Assembly: GCA_020466095.1 (NCBI GenBank)
Contig: CM035809.1
Coordinates: forward strand, 2,990,302-3,054,301
Length of the DNA: 64,000 nt
Source: Chlorops oryzae
Taxonomy: Eukaryota > Arthropoda > Insecta > Diptera > Chloropidae
Direction of reading: 5' to 3'
The notes below the pieces were generated by a model. The model saw nothing but the letters and a program-made list of their open reading frames with translations. It searched no databases and was not told the origin of the DNA. This document shows positions 43,226 through 53,397 of the stretch, one piece after another; the first letter of the stretch is position 1, and every line of letters begins with the position of its first letter. The translations under genes and the position numbers were made by a program.

Positions 43226-44891
43226 TGTTGTGAGTCTCTCCCAAACTCACATGTGGTCACCTTAAACCGAGAGCAAAAGGCAGTGACCTGCATTTATGAA
43301 TTTCTACTTCAAGGTGATTCCATTCTACTCAAAAGCACTGTCCAGCGTAAATTGCTGACAAATGCAAACATGCAAACAGCAAATGCACAATTGCAATTCG
43401 ATCGCTGGCAACAACAAAAACAACTCCACTAAGTGAACGGAAGTAAAGGCAACAACAACAGTATGGCAATGTTGGTACAATTGCAGGTGAAGGTCGCGGT
43501 CAAGATTATGCAATATGTTCTGGAAGAATCGACGACGATCGCGGATCATGGGAATATTCAATATTGTAAGATCAGCAATATTGATCTATAAAAACGGAGC
43601 TTCGACGACTGGAAGCTCAGACTCAATCTGAGACTCAACTTCGACTTCTTCTGCGAGCGTACTCACCCACGGGCCACGACGTCAGAAGCATAGGGCAGTT
43701 TCAAGTTAGGATAAGTAATTCTGTTTAGACCTAAGGATTCAAACCTTAAATAAAAGGATTAAACCTTAGATAAAATCTAATTCAATTGCCAAAAATTACA
43801 TTTTTCACTATAAGCGAAAAATGAGAGACCAAAAAGCCCAAATAACAATTCAAAAATGAAATATTCAGATGGTCAAAAAATAACAATTAACAATAAGGCG
43901 GGCACGCCAATGGTGTATATATATGCACAATTTAGCCGACCTACCTCACATCGCTGAGGTGGTCAGAGTGGCTAAGGTGTTGGTTAAAGATACCTGATGA
44001 TGAACCTGTAAGCTAGGTTCGAAACCGGTCGTATCGGCTTTCCACACTTCTCGGCAATTTATGAAAAATAAATTTTTTCAATTGCCAAAAATTACATTTT
44101 TCACTATAAGCGAAAAATGAGAGACCAAAAAGCCCAAATAACAATTCAAAAATGAAATATTCAGATGGTCAAAAAATAACAATTAACAATAAGGCGGGCA
44201 CGCCAATGGTGTATATATATGCACAATTTAGCCGACCTACCTCACATCGCTGAGGTGGTCAGAGTGGCTAAGGTGTTGGTTAAAGATACCTGATGATGAA
44301 CCTGTAAGCTAGGTTCGAAACCGGTCGTATCGGCTTTCCACACTTCTCGGCAATTTATGAAAAATAAATTTTTTCAATTGCCAAAAATTACATTTTTCAC
44401 TATAAGCGAAAAATGAGAGACCAAAAAGCCCAAATAACAATTCAAAAATGAAATATTCAGATGGTCAAAAAATAACAATTAACAATAAGGCGGGCACGCC
44501 AATGGTGTATATATATGCACAATTTAGCCGACCTACCTCACATCGCTGAGGTGGTCAGAGTGGCTAAGGTGTTGGTTAAAGATACCTGATGATGAACCTG
44601 TAAGCTAGGTTCGAAACCGGTCGTATCGGCTTTCCACACTTCTCGGCAATTTATGAAAAATAAATTTTTTCAATTGCCAAAAATTACATTTTTCACTATA
44701 AGCGAAAAATGAGAGACCAAAAAGCCCAAATAACAATTCAAAAATAAAATCTTTTATTTAAAAGGAAATATAGGAACTATTATACGCTCGACACTGTCTG
44801 AGCGCTTGGTTTCCTATATCTCAGCATTGGAATAAAGGAACGTTTATACGCTCGACCCCGTCTGAGCGCTTCACTTCCTTAGATTCCAACA
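43226..44891 (+). repeat. 3' LTR with tandem insertion
   Basis: Same sequence as the 5' LTR from TGTTGTGAG to CCAACA, minus a 73-bp block. A 966-bp insertion (43779-44744) enlarges it to 1666 bp. Followed by AAGT, the duplicated target. Confidence 0.9.
43779..44744 (+). repeat. 296-bp tandem array with tRNA-like segment, inserted in the LTR
   Basis: Units start at 43783, 44079 and 44375, with a partial fourth at 44671. The spacing is exactly 296 bp and the units look identical. Each holds a tRNA-like segment with A box 'tggtcagagtggctaagg' and B box 'ggttcgaaacc', best matching a type II (Leu/Ser-like) layout. TAAAATCT is duplicated on both sides (43771-43778 and 44745-44752). The 5' LTR is uninterrupted at this point, so the array was acquired after integration or only by this LTR. 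Confidence 0.8.
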
Positions 44892-44895
44892 AAGT

Positions 44896-45097
44896 GAATA
44901 GAATTCAAAAACAAAGGCCAGATTTCACAAAGAGCCAAAAAAGCTAAAAAATCCAAATTTGAGCAAAAGCTCGCTAAAAAAAGAGTTAAATTGTTAATTT
45001 TCGCCAGGTGGCTACTTTAACATCGATTACTGCAAGTTTAAACCACTCGCGTAAGAAATCTGACGTAAACAATCTACTTTTGCCCTCCAAAAAAAAA
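44896..45097. other. No feature recognised
   Basis: Right flank of the LTR element; non-coding and AT-rich. Confidence 0.4.
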
Positions 45098-45170
45098 CCC
45101 TTGCCTGAAGGGGATTTGAACTCACCGACATCGGATTGTTATGCTATGTTCTCACTACACTGAGCGAACG
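45098..45170 (-). repeat. tRNA-like SINE head, minus strand
   Basis: The inverse B box 'gggatttgaactcac' and an A-box-like region near 45155-45165 have tRNA-like spacing. Similar to the copy at 1656-1715 in sequence and in following an A run. Confidence 0.45.
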
Positions 45171-46131
45171 TAACCATGATTTTTTTAAAAGGGCGCATTG
45201 TTATTCACAGTCCTTTTGATTTTCGAGCGAAACAAAAATTTCAAAAAAAAAATGGTTGAGTCAACAACATTTTTGGTTGATTCAAAGGAAAAATGTTTAA
45301 TTACATTTCTTTTCGTTCGGTATAATTCTCATTTGTTTTATAAAATAAGCCATATAAGATATGTATTCATCTTAGAACTTTTTAAGCATTGCGAAAGCAG
45401 TCACCAAAACGGAGTGACGAAATCGGATGAAGTCCATCCGATGTCTATTTTTTGGGTCATGTTCAGCAGAGTGCTCTATGGCCATTTGCTTTGAACGTTA
45501 ATTAATTTTTTTTTGACATTTCTTCTTGTGTAGGTATTTTTTTGGAATTTTTTTAAAAAATATCTTGTCATTTCAACAATGTCCATGGTTGGTTCAACAA
45601 TTTAAATTTAAATCCATTTTTGAAAATTATCATTTCAATTCACCCCGAAATATGGTTGATTCAAAAGGAAAATTTTTTATATTTTCAACAAGAAAAATTG
45701 TTAAAATTAAAAATATTCGTTGTTGAAGCCGTTTTGTATGTTTTTCCTTTTGATTTAACCAGTTTTCTGGTTGATTTTTTTCTCTGTGTAGGCCGGGTTA
45801 GGGTTATCGGCGAAACCCAGGGTTTCAAATGTCAAAACGCATATAAAAAAAATCATCTAATATGGTTTCCAGACTATTGCGTTAAACTGAATTTAGTACC
45901 TTAAGTAGACTTTAGTAGTGAGTTTAAACTGAGTTTAGGGTATTTAAATTCAGAAATAAACTCATGAGTTTAGGCATTCGTTGCTGCAACCCTTACATTT
46001 CACTACCTTTTTTGACAACGATGAAAATACCTGTTTGCTTCTTTTTTCAAATCTTTAGAGGTGAAATGAATTTTCGTTTGTTTTAATAATAAAAATAAAT
46101 AAAATATCTTTCTCCCCACATAATCTTGTTT
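45171..46131. other. Non-coding with repeat-like phrases
   Basis: 'ggttgattcaaa' and similar phrases recur at 45278, 45653 and elsewhere. From 45790 a block 'ccgggttagggttat' begins that may pair with 'caacaccgggt' at 46428, suggesting a diverged terminal-repeat element around the SINE at 46132-46200. Not resolved. Confidence 0.3.
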
Positions 46132-46200
46132 TCGCCCGGATTCGAACCTCAGCCATTCGGGTTCCAAGGCGGAGGCTTATCCACTACACCACGATATCTT
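46132..46200 (-). repeat. tRNA-like SINE head, minus strand
   Basis: The inverse B box 'ggattcgaacctc' is perfect, and the inverse A box 'ccactacacca' lies at the expected distance. The ends do not pair as an acceptor stem, so a SINE or tRNA pseudogene is favoured. Confidence 0.5.
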
Positions 46201-46481
46201 TTCGATCAATCAAAGCAAACATCTAATTTAAGTTCGAACAGGCGTGTGAGCTCGTAAACTCAGAATTTACAGTTTGAAAGGGTATTTTCTAAATTCAACT
46301 TAAGGAGCTAAATTCAGATTTTAAGTTGACAGTCTGGAAGTCATATAACCCGAAAATAAACCCCGGGTTAACATTTAACTCTGAGGTTAGCGCAGAGTTG
46401 CATTTGAAATTTTCAGTTACATTTGCCAACACCGGGTACAAAAACCGGGTAAAAAATTAATACGACACTGGCAGGAAGCTT

Positions 46482-46718
46482 TCACGTGCAGAAAATGAGT
46501 GGGGAAGGATGCACGTATTTGGATATGTAAATTTTAATCACAGGTCGTGGAACGTTTTGTGATGCCGCTTTCACTATTAGCTCCATTAATCTTTTTTTGT
46601 TCCTGCGGATATTGTAATGGTCTTCTAATATTGTTGCTTCCAATATTCCTTTGGCTTTTTCAGCTTCTTTAAACATTTCTAATAAAGCAAATTCCATTTT
46701 TATTTGCAATTTCTCCAT
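46482..46718 (-). CDS. Small open frame, helical, function unknown
   Basis: 78 aa starting MEKLQIKMEFALLEMFKEAE. The first 60 residues are strongly helical and charged. Not recognised as any family. It could be an exon of a mobile-element protein or a chance frame. It lies 250 bp downstream of the peritrophin-like gene on the same strand. Confidence 0.2.
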   Translation of the reverse strand: MEKLQIKMEFALLEMFKEAEKAKGILEATILEDHYNIRRNKKRLMELIVKAASQNVPRPVIKIYISKYVHPSPLIFCT

Positions 46719-46971
46719 GGGAAAAAGTCAGAGTTTAAATTAGTTGTTACTTTAAATCAATCAGTTGTTCCATTAATTTAAAATTAGTTGAAACTCCTAA
46801 AGGGATTTCCTAAAATTATCGCGTTTAATTCAAACACATACATAGATATCTCAGGACGATCCCACAATTTTTGAAGCAACGAAACGAAAATACTCAAAGT
46901 GAAAATTTTTTCTCCGTCTTTAATTGAATTTTTTCCATAGTTTAAGTTATTTCTCACTTTATTTTATTTTT

Positions 46972-47469
46972 TCAATTGGATGTTATAAGTCCATAAGTGC
47001 ATACACGTTGTTCTTCATTGAACGTAAAGTTGAACGGGCATTGTTGAATTAAAAGGTATCCATCGAGGCATTGATAGAAATATTTTCGGTTTTCCGGATA
47101 CGGAAGGAAGCCGGAAACGCCCCTTCGACAAGTGTCACGTGGCGAAGACTCCGTAGATGTCGGTTGAGAAGTTCCCGCTGATGATGTCCATGGGGGTGGC
47201 ATTGTAGTTGGTAACTGTGGAGCTGTCGACGCAGTTACATCAGTCGCTTGGCATTCATAACTGGCATCACATCCACTGTCAGTGCACAGTATTGAATTTT
47301 CACCATCGCAATATATCCACGGGTAGGCACAACTCGTATTTGTGTTAGCTACAAAATTCCCATTCGCCTGAGTCAAACATTCCTCAAAAACACTCCCGTG
47401 GACCATAGTGCCAAGAAGTACCAAAACTAAAAATCCCAATCCGCAGAAAAAGCCGTACGAAGAGACCAT
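46972..47469 (-). CDS. Secreted peritrophin-A-type chitin-binding protein
   Basis: 165 aa. A hydrophobic signal peptide covers about residues 1-25 (FLVLVLLGTMVHG). Residues 31-73 hold six cysteines in a small Cys-rich region. A Ser/Thr/Pro-rich linker (about 75-112) is likely O-glycosylated. Residues 114-157 form a CBM14 (peritrophin-A) domain: C114, C134, C144 and C157 with C-x9-C-x12-C spacing and aromatic residues (YFYQC) that stack on chitin. Such proteins bind chitin in the peritrophic matrix or cuticle. Single exon from the first ATG. AATAAA-type signals follow the stop immediately (about 46955-46962, minus strand). The only convincing host gene in the window. Confidence 0.85.
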   Translation of the reverse strand: MVSSYGFFCGLGFLVLVLLGTMVHGSVFEECLTQANGNFVANTNTSCAYPWIYCDGENSILCTDSGCDASYECQATDVTASTAPQLPTTMPPPWTSSAGTSQPTSTESSPRDTCRRGVSGFLPYPENRKYFYQCLDGYLLIQQCPFNFTFNEEQRVCTYGLITSN

Positions 47470-48548
47470 CTTGCTTGAGTAGCCAGAAAAATACTGTCTT
47501 ATGATATATCCAAATGTTCAATTAAAATATGGATTAGGGTCTGACTTTTTAGTATCGATTGAATGAAGCAGTACGTGTCGTGGAGAGGAGTGCTGATTCA
47601 GGTCAATACGTTTGAAACACGTCGACGATAGGCCTTTGCGTAGTGGAGTTCAAGCGTATCTATCGCTTTCCGTTGGTAAATATATTTCTGGATTCACTGA
47701 ATGGCGTTTTTAGAGGTTCAGGCCTGTAGTGAAATGAGTACAATTCCACGATTTGCCATTATTACAAGCATCCGTTTTTGGTTTGAATATTAAAATCGAT
47801 TAGAGGAGAATTTAAATAAATATTTTGCATCAAGAGGGTCATATATTTTGAAAATTTAAACTATGCGCGGATGTCTACCGAAGAATAATTCCATCTTTTA
47901 TGGGCACGGGTCCAGGTCAGCCCATTTTGGGCAGTTTTCTTTGTATGAGTTGAAGCGCCTTGTGCCATCGACCACGACCGAAAATTTTACCATCGACTCC
48001 GTGACAAAAGAATGTGGGCACAATTGAATGCTTTATCTTAACATGTCAAGAAACAGATTTAATTAACCGCTTTCGGTTCAGTCATTTGCCCTGGTTCTAT
48101 TTATCTCTACAAAATTTATATCAGTCTTACAAATTTCATTAGATTTTACGAAATGTTTTTGAAACTTTTATCACTGACGCGAAGTTATTTTATAACGAAT
48201 CACCCAATGTCGAATGTGTATTGCATTGGAGCGTACAAATGTATATAGCAGGGTATATTAAATGAGCAGAGCATATGTAGCAGACATCAAAAATAGTGGT
48301 GAAATAAATTCGACATAATTTATTGCCAATTTATTACCCCAACAAAAAATGTATTACACTTGCGAATCAAAAGTTATAACTAATTCTGCCAGCTTAAATT
48401 TAAATTAGCAGACTCTCATCAAAAAATTTAAAAGTTATTAAAATTACGTTCCTTATATTTATTGGTAATTTAATACCCAAACAAAAAACCAACAAGTGAG
48501 TATAAAGCTAGGGCTGCAGTTCTGCTAGAAATGCAAAACTTCATGTAA
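47470..48548. other. Upstream region of the peritrophin-like gene; nothing else recognised
   Basis: No coding region is seen. A TATA-like 'tatatcat' lies about 40-50 bp upstream of the ATG on the minus strand, but core promoter elements cannot be assigned with confidence. Confidence 0.4.
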
Positions 48549-49682
48549 AACAAGTAAGGGTGTTATAGTCAGGCGAGCCTGACAATAGCACACCCGACAC
48601 AGACACACATGGTCAAATAATTATACCCAGCGTAAGCGGGGTATATTAGTTTTGTGCGAATCTTGTAACAGGGAGAACTAAGCTCCGGAGATATAGACAT
48701 ATATATATAGAAATGATCAGGATCAAAAACTGAATCGATTTAGACATGTCCGTCTGTCCGTCCGTCCGTCCGTCCGTCTGTCCGTCTGTCCGTCTGTCTG
48801 TCTGTCCGTCTGTCCGTCCGTCCGTGGTCGGATCTCCTCCGAAACGGCTGGACCAATCAAGTCGAAATTTTGCACACAGGTATATCGGGATCCGAGTATG
48901 ATCCTAAGTAAAAATGGAAGACATCCGCCCACTGCCACGCCCACAAATGAATATAATGTGTTTTCAGTAAAATGCTTGTAACTTGCGAACCACTCAACAC
49001 ATTCCATTGATATTTGGTGTACTGGTAAACTACAAAAAGGGACATATCCTGGCAAAAAATGGACGCCGCCCTCCGTGAGCCGCGCCTACAAATAAGCCCA
49101 CAAATAAGGGCTTATCGTAACTTCCGAAGTAAAAGGCGTAGAAGCTTCAAATTCGCAACATGGGTTCACCAAGGCGAATGAAAGGTGTAGGGAAATAATT
49201 TATGTTGCCCTCCTACTGCCACGCCCACAAATAGAGAAGCAAAACATAGTGCGCTCATAATGTCGGGACGCTGGGTATTTCAAAGTCGGGCTTGACCGAC
49301 TTTAGCTTTCTTACTTGTTTTTAATATCAAGAGGTGTTTAAGGGCATAAGGGGCCCCATATACCGACTTTTGTTAAATTTCTATATGAAAACCGCCCTTT
49401 TTCCACGCCCACTTTTTCAATTTTTTTTGGAATTCTAATCTTACCCTTATATTTACGCTCAAATTCGAAGTTTCATTGAAAATATTTCAATGAAGTCCGC
49501 TTTTGAGGCATTTTTTGGATTTTTGTGACAGACCCTAGCACTGGAGGTACCCCTAAAAGTGGTCCGATCGGGTCCATTCTCGAACTTGTTCTTACTCATG
49601 TCCCCGTGAGCACGCACACCAAATTTTGTTAAGATAGCTCAACTCCTTCGATAAGAAACCTGTATAAAGCCGGATGGACAGA
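48549..49682 (+). mobile_element. DINE-1/mini-me-like element (type 1), split by another
   Basis: Starts 'aacaagtaagggtg' and 'atagtcaggcgagcctgac'. The second half (49321-49682) has the type-1 blocks 'aatatcaagaggtg', 'cagaccctagcactggag' and 'tcttactcatgtccccgtg'. It is interrupted at 48623-49320 and breaks off into an inverted segment at 49683. Confidence 0.75.
48623..49320 (-). mobile_element. Helentron-associated element (type 2) inserted in type 1
   Basis: On the minus strand it starts 'aacaagtaag' and ends at 'atacccagcgtaag', like the plus-strand copy at 50471-51658. The GTCY tract (48752-48826) and '(ta)n' near 48700 are the two microsatellite regions described for mini-me elements. 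Insertion lies between T residues with no longer duplication, as reported for Helentrons. Confidence 0.75.
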
Positions 49683-49790
49683 CAAAATTTGGTGTGCGTG
49701 CTCACGGGGACATGAGTAAGAACAAGTTCGAGAATGGACCCGATCGGACCACTTTTAGGGGTACCTCCAGTACTAGGGTCTGTTACGAAA
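49528..49790. repeat. Long inverted repeat, arms about 100 bp
   Basis: 49528-49628 and 49682-49787 are near-perfect inverted copies of the type-1 block 'cagaccctag...gcacgcacacc', separated by about 55 nt. Transcribed from either strand it would form a long hairpin. It seems to be two type-1 fragments joined head to head; the minus-strand fragment continues to about 49945. Confidence 0.85.
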
Positions 49791-49975
49791 ATCACAAAAA
49801 CTGCTCTAAAATCGAAGTCATTCAAGATATTTTGATGAAATTTGATATTTGAACATGCTTAAATGCAAGTAATACGATTTCAAAAAATTAGAAAATTGGG
49901 CGTGGCATACGGGCGTTTTTCAAAAATGGTCTCCTACACCCGAAATACCAATGGGAATTGATCAACCGTCTCCGC

Positions 49976-50050
49976 AGGGTGCGATAGCTCAGTGCTTTAA
50001 ACTGTAACTCGATAGTCGTGAGCTTCGGGGTTCTATCCCTGCTGGCGGCG
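49976..50050 (+). repeat. tRNA-like SINE head
   Basis: A box 'gcgatagctcagtgc' and a B-box-like 'ggggttctatccct' with tRNA-like spacing. The acceptor ends do not match, so not a convincing functional tRNA. Confidence 0.45.
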
Positions 50051-50287
50051 GGAATTTTTCTGCATTTTTTTTTTGATTACAGTTTTTTTTTTGTTCAGAG
50101 TGTAGTTGTTTTGGAAGACAAATATTTTCTGCTAAATTTTTAAGGTTTTAATTTATTTAATTTTTTTTTTAATGGTTCATTTTCAAGCAAAAAATTTTGG
50201 GAGTGAAACAATTCCTTAAGCACGTTCCCCAAAACTTGAGCAACCATAAGCTCAAGTGAGCATTTTGACAAACAAATTAAATTCGTT

Positions 50288-50362
50288 CCTTTAGCCTAAT
50301 CGTTAAGACGTTCGCCCAGCGAAGTGGAGGTCAGCGGTTCAAGGCTCGGCCCGAGGCGAGAA
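50288..50362 (+). repeat. tRNA-like SINE head
   Basis: A box 'tagcctaatcgttaagacg' and B box 'cggttcaaggctcg', followed by an A-rich tail with 'gagatgaaagagaaaaag'. Probably a short SINE. Confidence 0.5.
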
Positions 50363-50470
50363 AATTTAAAGAGATGAAAGAGAAAAAGATTTAAATAGAA
50401 ACAAATAAATAAAGAAAAAATATAATAATTTAATAAAAAAATAAAAAAAATATTAATAAAAGAAGATAAA

Positions 50471-51658
50471 AACAAGTAAGAAGGCTAAAGTCGGTCAAGC
50501 CCGACTTTGAAATACCCAGCGTCCCGACATTATGAGCGCACTATGTTTTGCTTCTCTATTTGTGGGCGTGGGAGTGGGAGGGCAACAAAAATTATTTCCC
50601 TACACCTTTCATTCGCCTTGGTGAACCAATGTTGCGAATTTGAAGCTTCTACGCCTTTTACTTCGGAAGTTATGAAAAATCTCCATTTGTGGGCGTGGCA
50701 GTGGGCGGGCTACATAAAATTTTTACCTACACCTTTCATTCGCCTTGGTGAACCTATGTTGCGAATTTGAAGCTTCTACGCCTTTTACTTCGGAAGTTAC
50801 GAAAAATCTTTATTTGTGGGCGTGGCAGTGGGCGGGCCACAAAAAATTTTTTCCTACACCTTTCATTCGCCTTGGTGAACCTTTGTTGCGAATTCGAAGC
50901 TTCTACGCCTTTTACTTCGGAAGTTTCGAAAAATCTTTATTTGTGGGCGTGGCAGTGGGCGGGCCACAAAAAATTTTTTCCTACACCTTTTATTCGCCTT
51001 GGTGAACCTATGTTGCGAATTTGAAGCTTCTACGCCTTTTACTTCGGAAATTATAAAAATTCTCTATTTGTGGGCGTGGCAGTGAGCGAGCTACATAAAT
51101 TTTTGTTCCTACACCTTTCATTTGCCTTGGTCAACCTATGCTGCGAATTTGAAGCTTCTACGCTTTTTACTTCACAAGTTACGATAGGCCCTTATTTTTG
51201 GGCTTATTTGTGGGCGTGGCTCGAGGAGGGCGGCGTCCATTTTTTGCCAGGAAATGTCCCTTTTCGTAGTTTACCAGCACACCAAATATCAATGGAATGT
51301 GTTGAGTGGTTCTCAAGTTACAAGCATTTTATTGAAAACACAATAAAAATCATTTGTGGTCGTGGCAGTGGGCGGATGTCTCCCATTTTTTCTTAGGATC
51401 ATACTCGGACCCCGATATATATGTGTGCCAAATTTCGACTTCATTGGTCCAGCCGTTTCGGAGGAGATCCGACCACGGACGGACGCACAGACGGACGGAC
51501 GGACGGACGGACGGACGGACAGACGGACATGTCTAAATCGATTCAGTTTTTGATCCTGATCATTTCTATATATATATGTCTATATCTCCGGAGCTTAGTT
51601 CTCCCTGTTACAAGATTCGCACAAAACTAATATACCCCGCTTACGCTGGGTATAAAAA
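50471..51658 (+). mobile_element. Helentron-associated element (type 2) with internal tandem array
   Basis: Starts 'aacaagtaagaaggc' and ends 'cgcttacgctgggtat'. The 5' part has 'gtcggtcaagcccgac' and 'atacccagcgtcccgac', and the end pairs with the latter as a subterminal inverted repeat. Five units of about 127 bp (starting near 50561, 50689, 50815, 50942 and 51069; each with 'tgtgggcgtgg' and 'cgccttttacttcgg') are expanded compared with the copy at 48623-49320. A GACG/GACA tract lies at 51478-51528. Confidence 0.8.
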
Positions 51659-52983
51659 GTCAAAGCAAAAAATTAATTTTTTTTCCCAGTCGCTGGTGAC
51701 AGTTGCTTTAACCGCGAGACAGTTATATGAACCATCAGGTAGTTATATCCTTATTGACTGTGTTTTTACTGTTGAATTGACCGCTACTACACATAAGCTA
51801 AAAATTAACGGTGAACTCGGTTATTTTAACCTGCTATTTCAGTAAATTAACTACCTTTTTCTCTCGGTGTATCAAACTGGCGATGAAATGAGGCTGAGTA
51901 TTGTTGACAAAACAAAAATGTTTTTTGAATTATTTACCTTGCACCATATTTTTGATCTTGACAAATCAAAAAATGTATTGCACAAGGATTAAAACTTTTC
52001 AAGCATTCACAAAAAATTTTCGATTTGCCTTATCTTATGCTCATATGTGGATCCATCATCTTTCAGAAGCCAGACTAATAGTGTGAGACACTTTGTTTTA
52101 TTTGTTTTTTTTTAAACATGATAATGTTGCAGGAATTTTTGAGCGCAGCAGATGTTTTTATATTCGCCATTTCCAAACAAAGTAACGTTTTTGTCGCGTC
52201 CGTAGTATTGTATCTAATTGACCATCGGATCTCCACAGAATGCTTTTGAAAAATTTTACAGTATGAACACACTTTCGTGCAATTCATGCAGAATTTGAAC
52301 AAGAAATTATTCCATCCCCATTTTCATGGAGAGCCCCTGCTCTCGAGTACCATTTGCTTCCATTGGGATTTAAGTTATTTGCCCGACAAATGCTCATGAA
52401 TCAACAGTGTTTTAGGAGTGATGAATTTGTAGAAAATTCCGATAAATTTATGTGGCAATTAGTTCGTCAAAGCGTCTTTAGCATTCTTCGTAATGATTCC
52501 ATACCAACGCAATATATTTTTTGCCCCTTAAGATTCTCTGGGAAGAATAATGAGTTTAGAAGAAGGAGTGGTTAAGGCAGCAATTAAGGGCAGCTTAGAG
52601 TGGAAAGCACTAAAAGAGCACACGGGTGATCCAAACATCAATCACAACACGAATGAAGAAGCAGGAAAACGAAAGGTTTTCGCCTGTATTTCCCATCATC
52701 TGGACTTGCTTTGATTCACAGAAATCTTGTGCTATTTTTAAAATCTAAGTGAAAGGGAAATCCAGGAAGCCCAAAAATTTATACGCTCGAAGAAAGGGGC
52801 TGTCATTTTGAACCTCAAGAAGATGCGACACGAATGTGCTCGTATTGGTATATTAGTTGCTTTGAACATTTCAATTATAAATTTAATTCAAAGAAATATG
52901 CTTTACGAGTCTATTCAAGCATAAAATATTTATAGCAAAAGTGCTTTCATTCAAAACGAACAAATAAATAGTTAGGGTACTAT
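51659..52983. other. No feature recognised
   Basis: Non-coding or unassigned. A frame at 52340-52575 has protein-like composition (RQMLMNQQCFRSDEF) but no recognised family, and its ends look like neither start nor splice sites. Confidence 0.4.
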
Positions 52984-53277
52984 GGGGCCGTCCATATATT
53001 ACGTCAGCATGTTTTTGACCATTTTAGACCCCCTCCTCACCCTTATCATCAATCGTAATCAAACAAATCCCCCGCCCCCCCACGTTTGACATCATCTTTG
53101 ATCCCTTTATTATTTCACAAACAAATAGAAATTTAATATAGTTTTACTGTTTTCTTATAAGATAGAGATGATGACGTGATCATTGCGAATTGACCCCCCT
53201 CCTCTCATCATAAAGCGTCATCATTCGCGAGACCCCCTCCTCGCCCCTGTATGATGACGTAGTATATGGACGGCCCC
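52984..53277. mobile_element. MITE with TIR GGGGCCGTCCATA
   Basis: GGGGCCGTCCATATATTACGTCA-like left end and its inverse at the right (TATGGACGGCCCC ending 53277). TAT lies on both sides. The interior repeats 'gaccccctcctc' and its inverse. 294 bp, non-coding. Ends of this type are seen in MITEs of many insects. Confidence 0.7.
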
Positions 53278-53397
53278 TATGGACAGACAAGCCATGCAGT
53301 GAAATGTCTAACAAAGATGAAAGCTTAGTTATTCATATTTGTAAAACAGGTCTCAAAACAATGGCCATTAAGACAAATTTTCATGAAGTTTTCAAAA

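Larger units (their letters stand above)
15891..44891 (+). mobile_element. Ty3/gypsy (errantivirus-like) LTR element with captured phosphatase and protease genes
   Basis: Both LTRs begin TGTTGTGAG and end CCAACA, and AAGT is duplicated outside (15887-15890 and 44892-44895). A primer-binding-site candidate follows the 5' LTR, and the polypurine tract 'aaagggggaggga' precedes the 3' LTR. The gene order is gag, pol (protease, RT, RNase H, integrase), a tyrosine phosphatase domain, an Env-like membrane remnant and a C48-type cysteine protease. Insertions at 22036-23473, 27333-42443 and 43779-44744 account for most of the 29 kb. All main genes carry a break, so this copy is probably not autonomous. 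Confidence 0.9.

Noticed and set aside
43952..44040. Functional Leu/Ser tRNA genes in the 3' LTR array
   Set aside because: A and B boxes are good but acceptor ends do not pair and the unit repeats in tandem; a SINE-like origin is favoured.
50507..51553. Overlapping frames with repeated 'WAWQWAG' peptides
   Set aside because: They are translations of the 127-bp tandem units and the GTCY tract of a Helentron-associated element.
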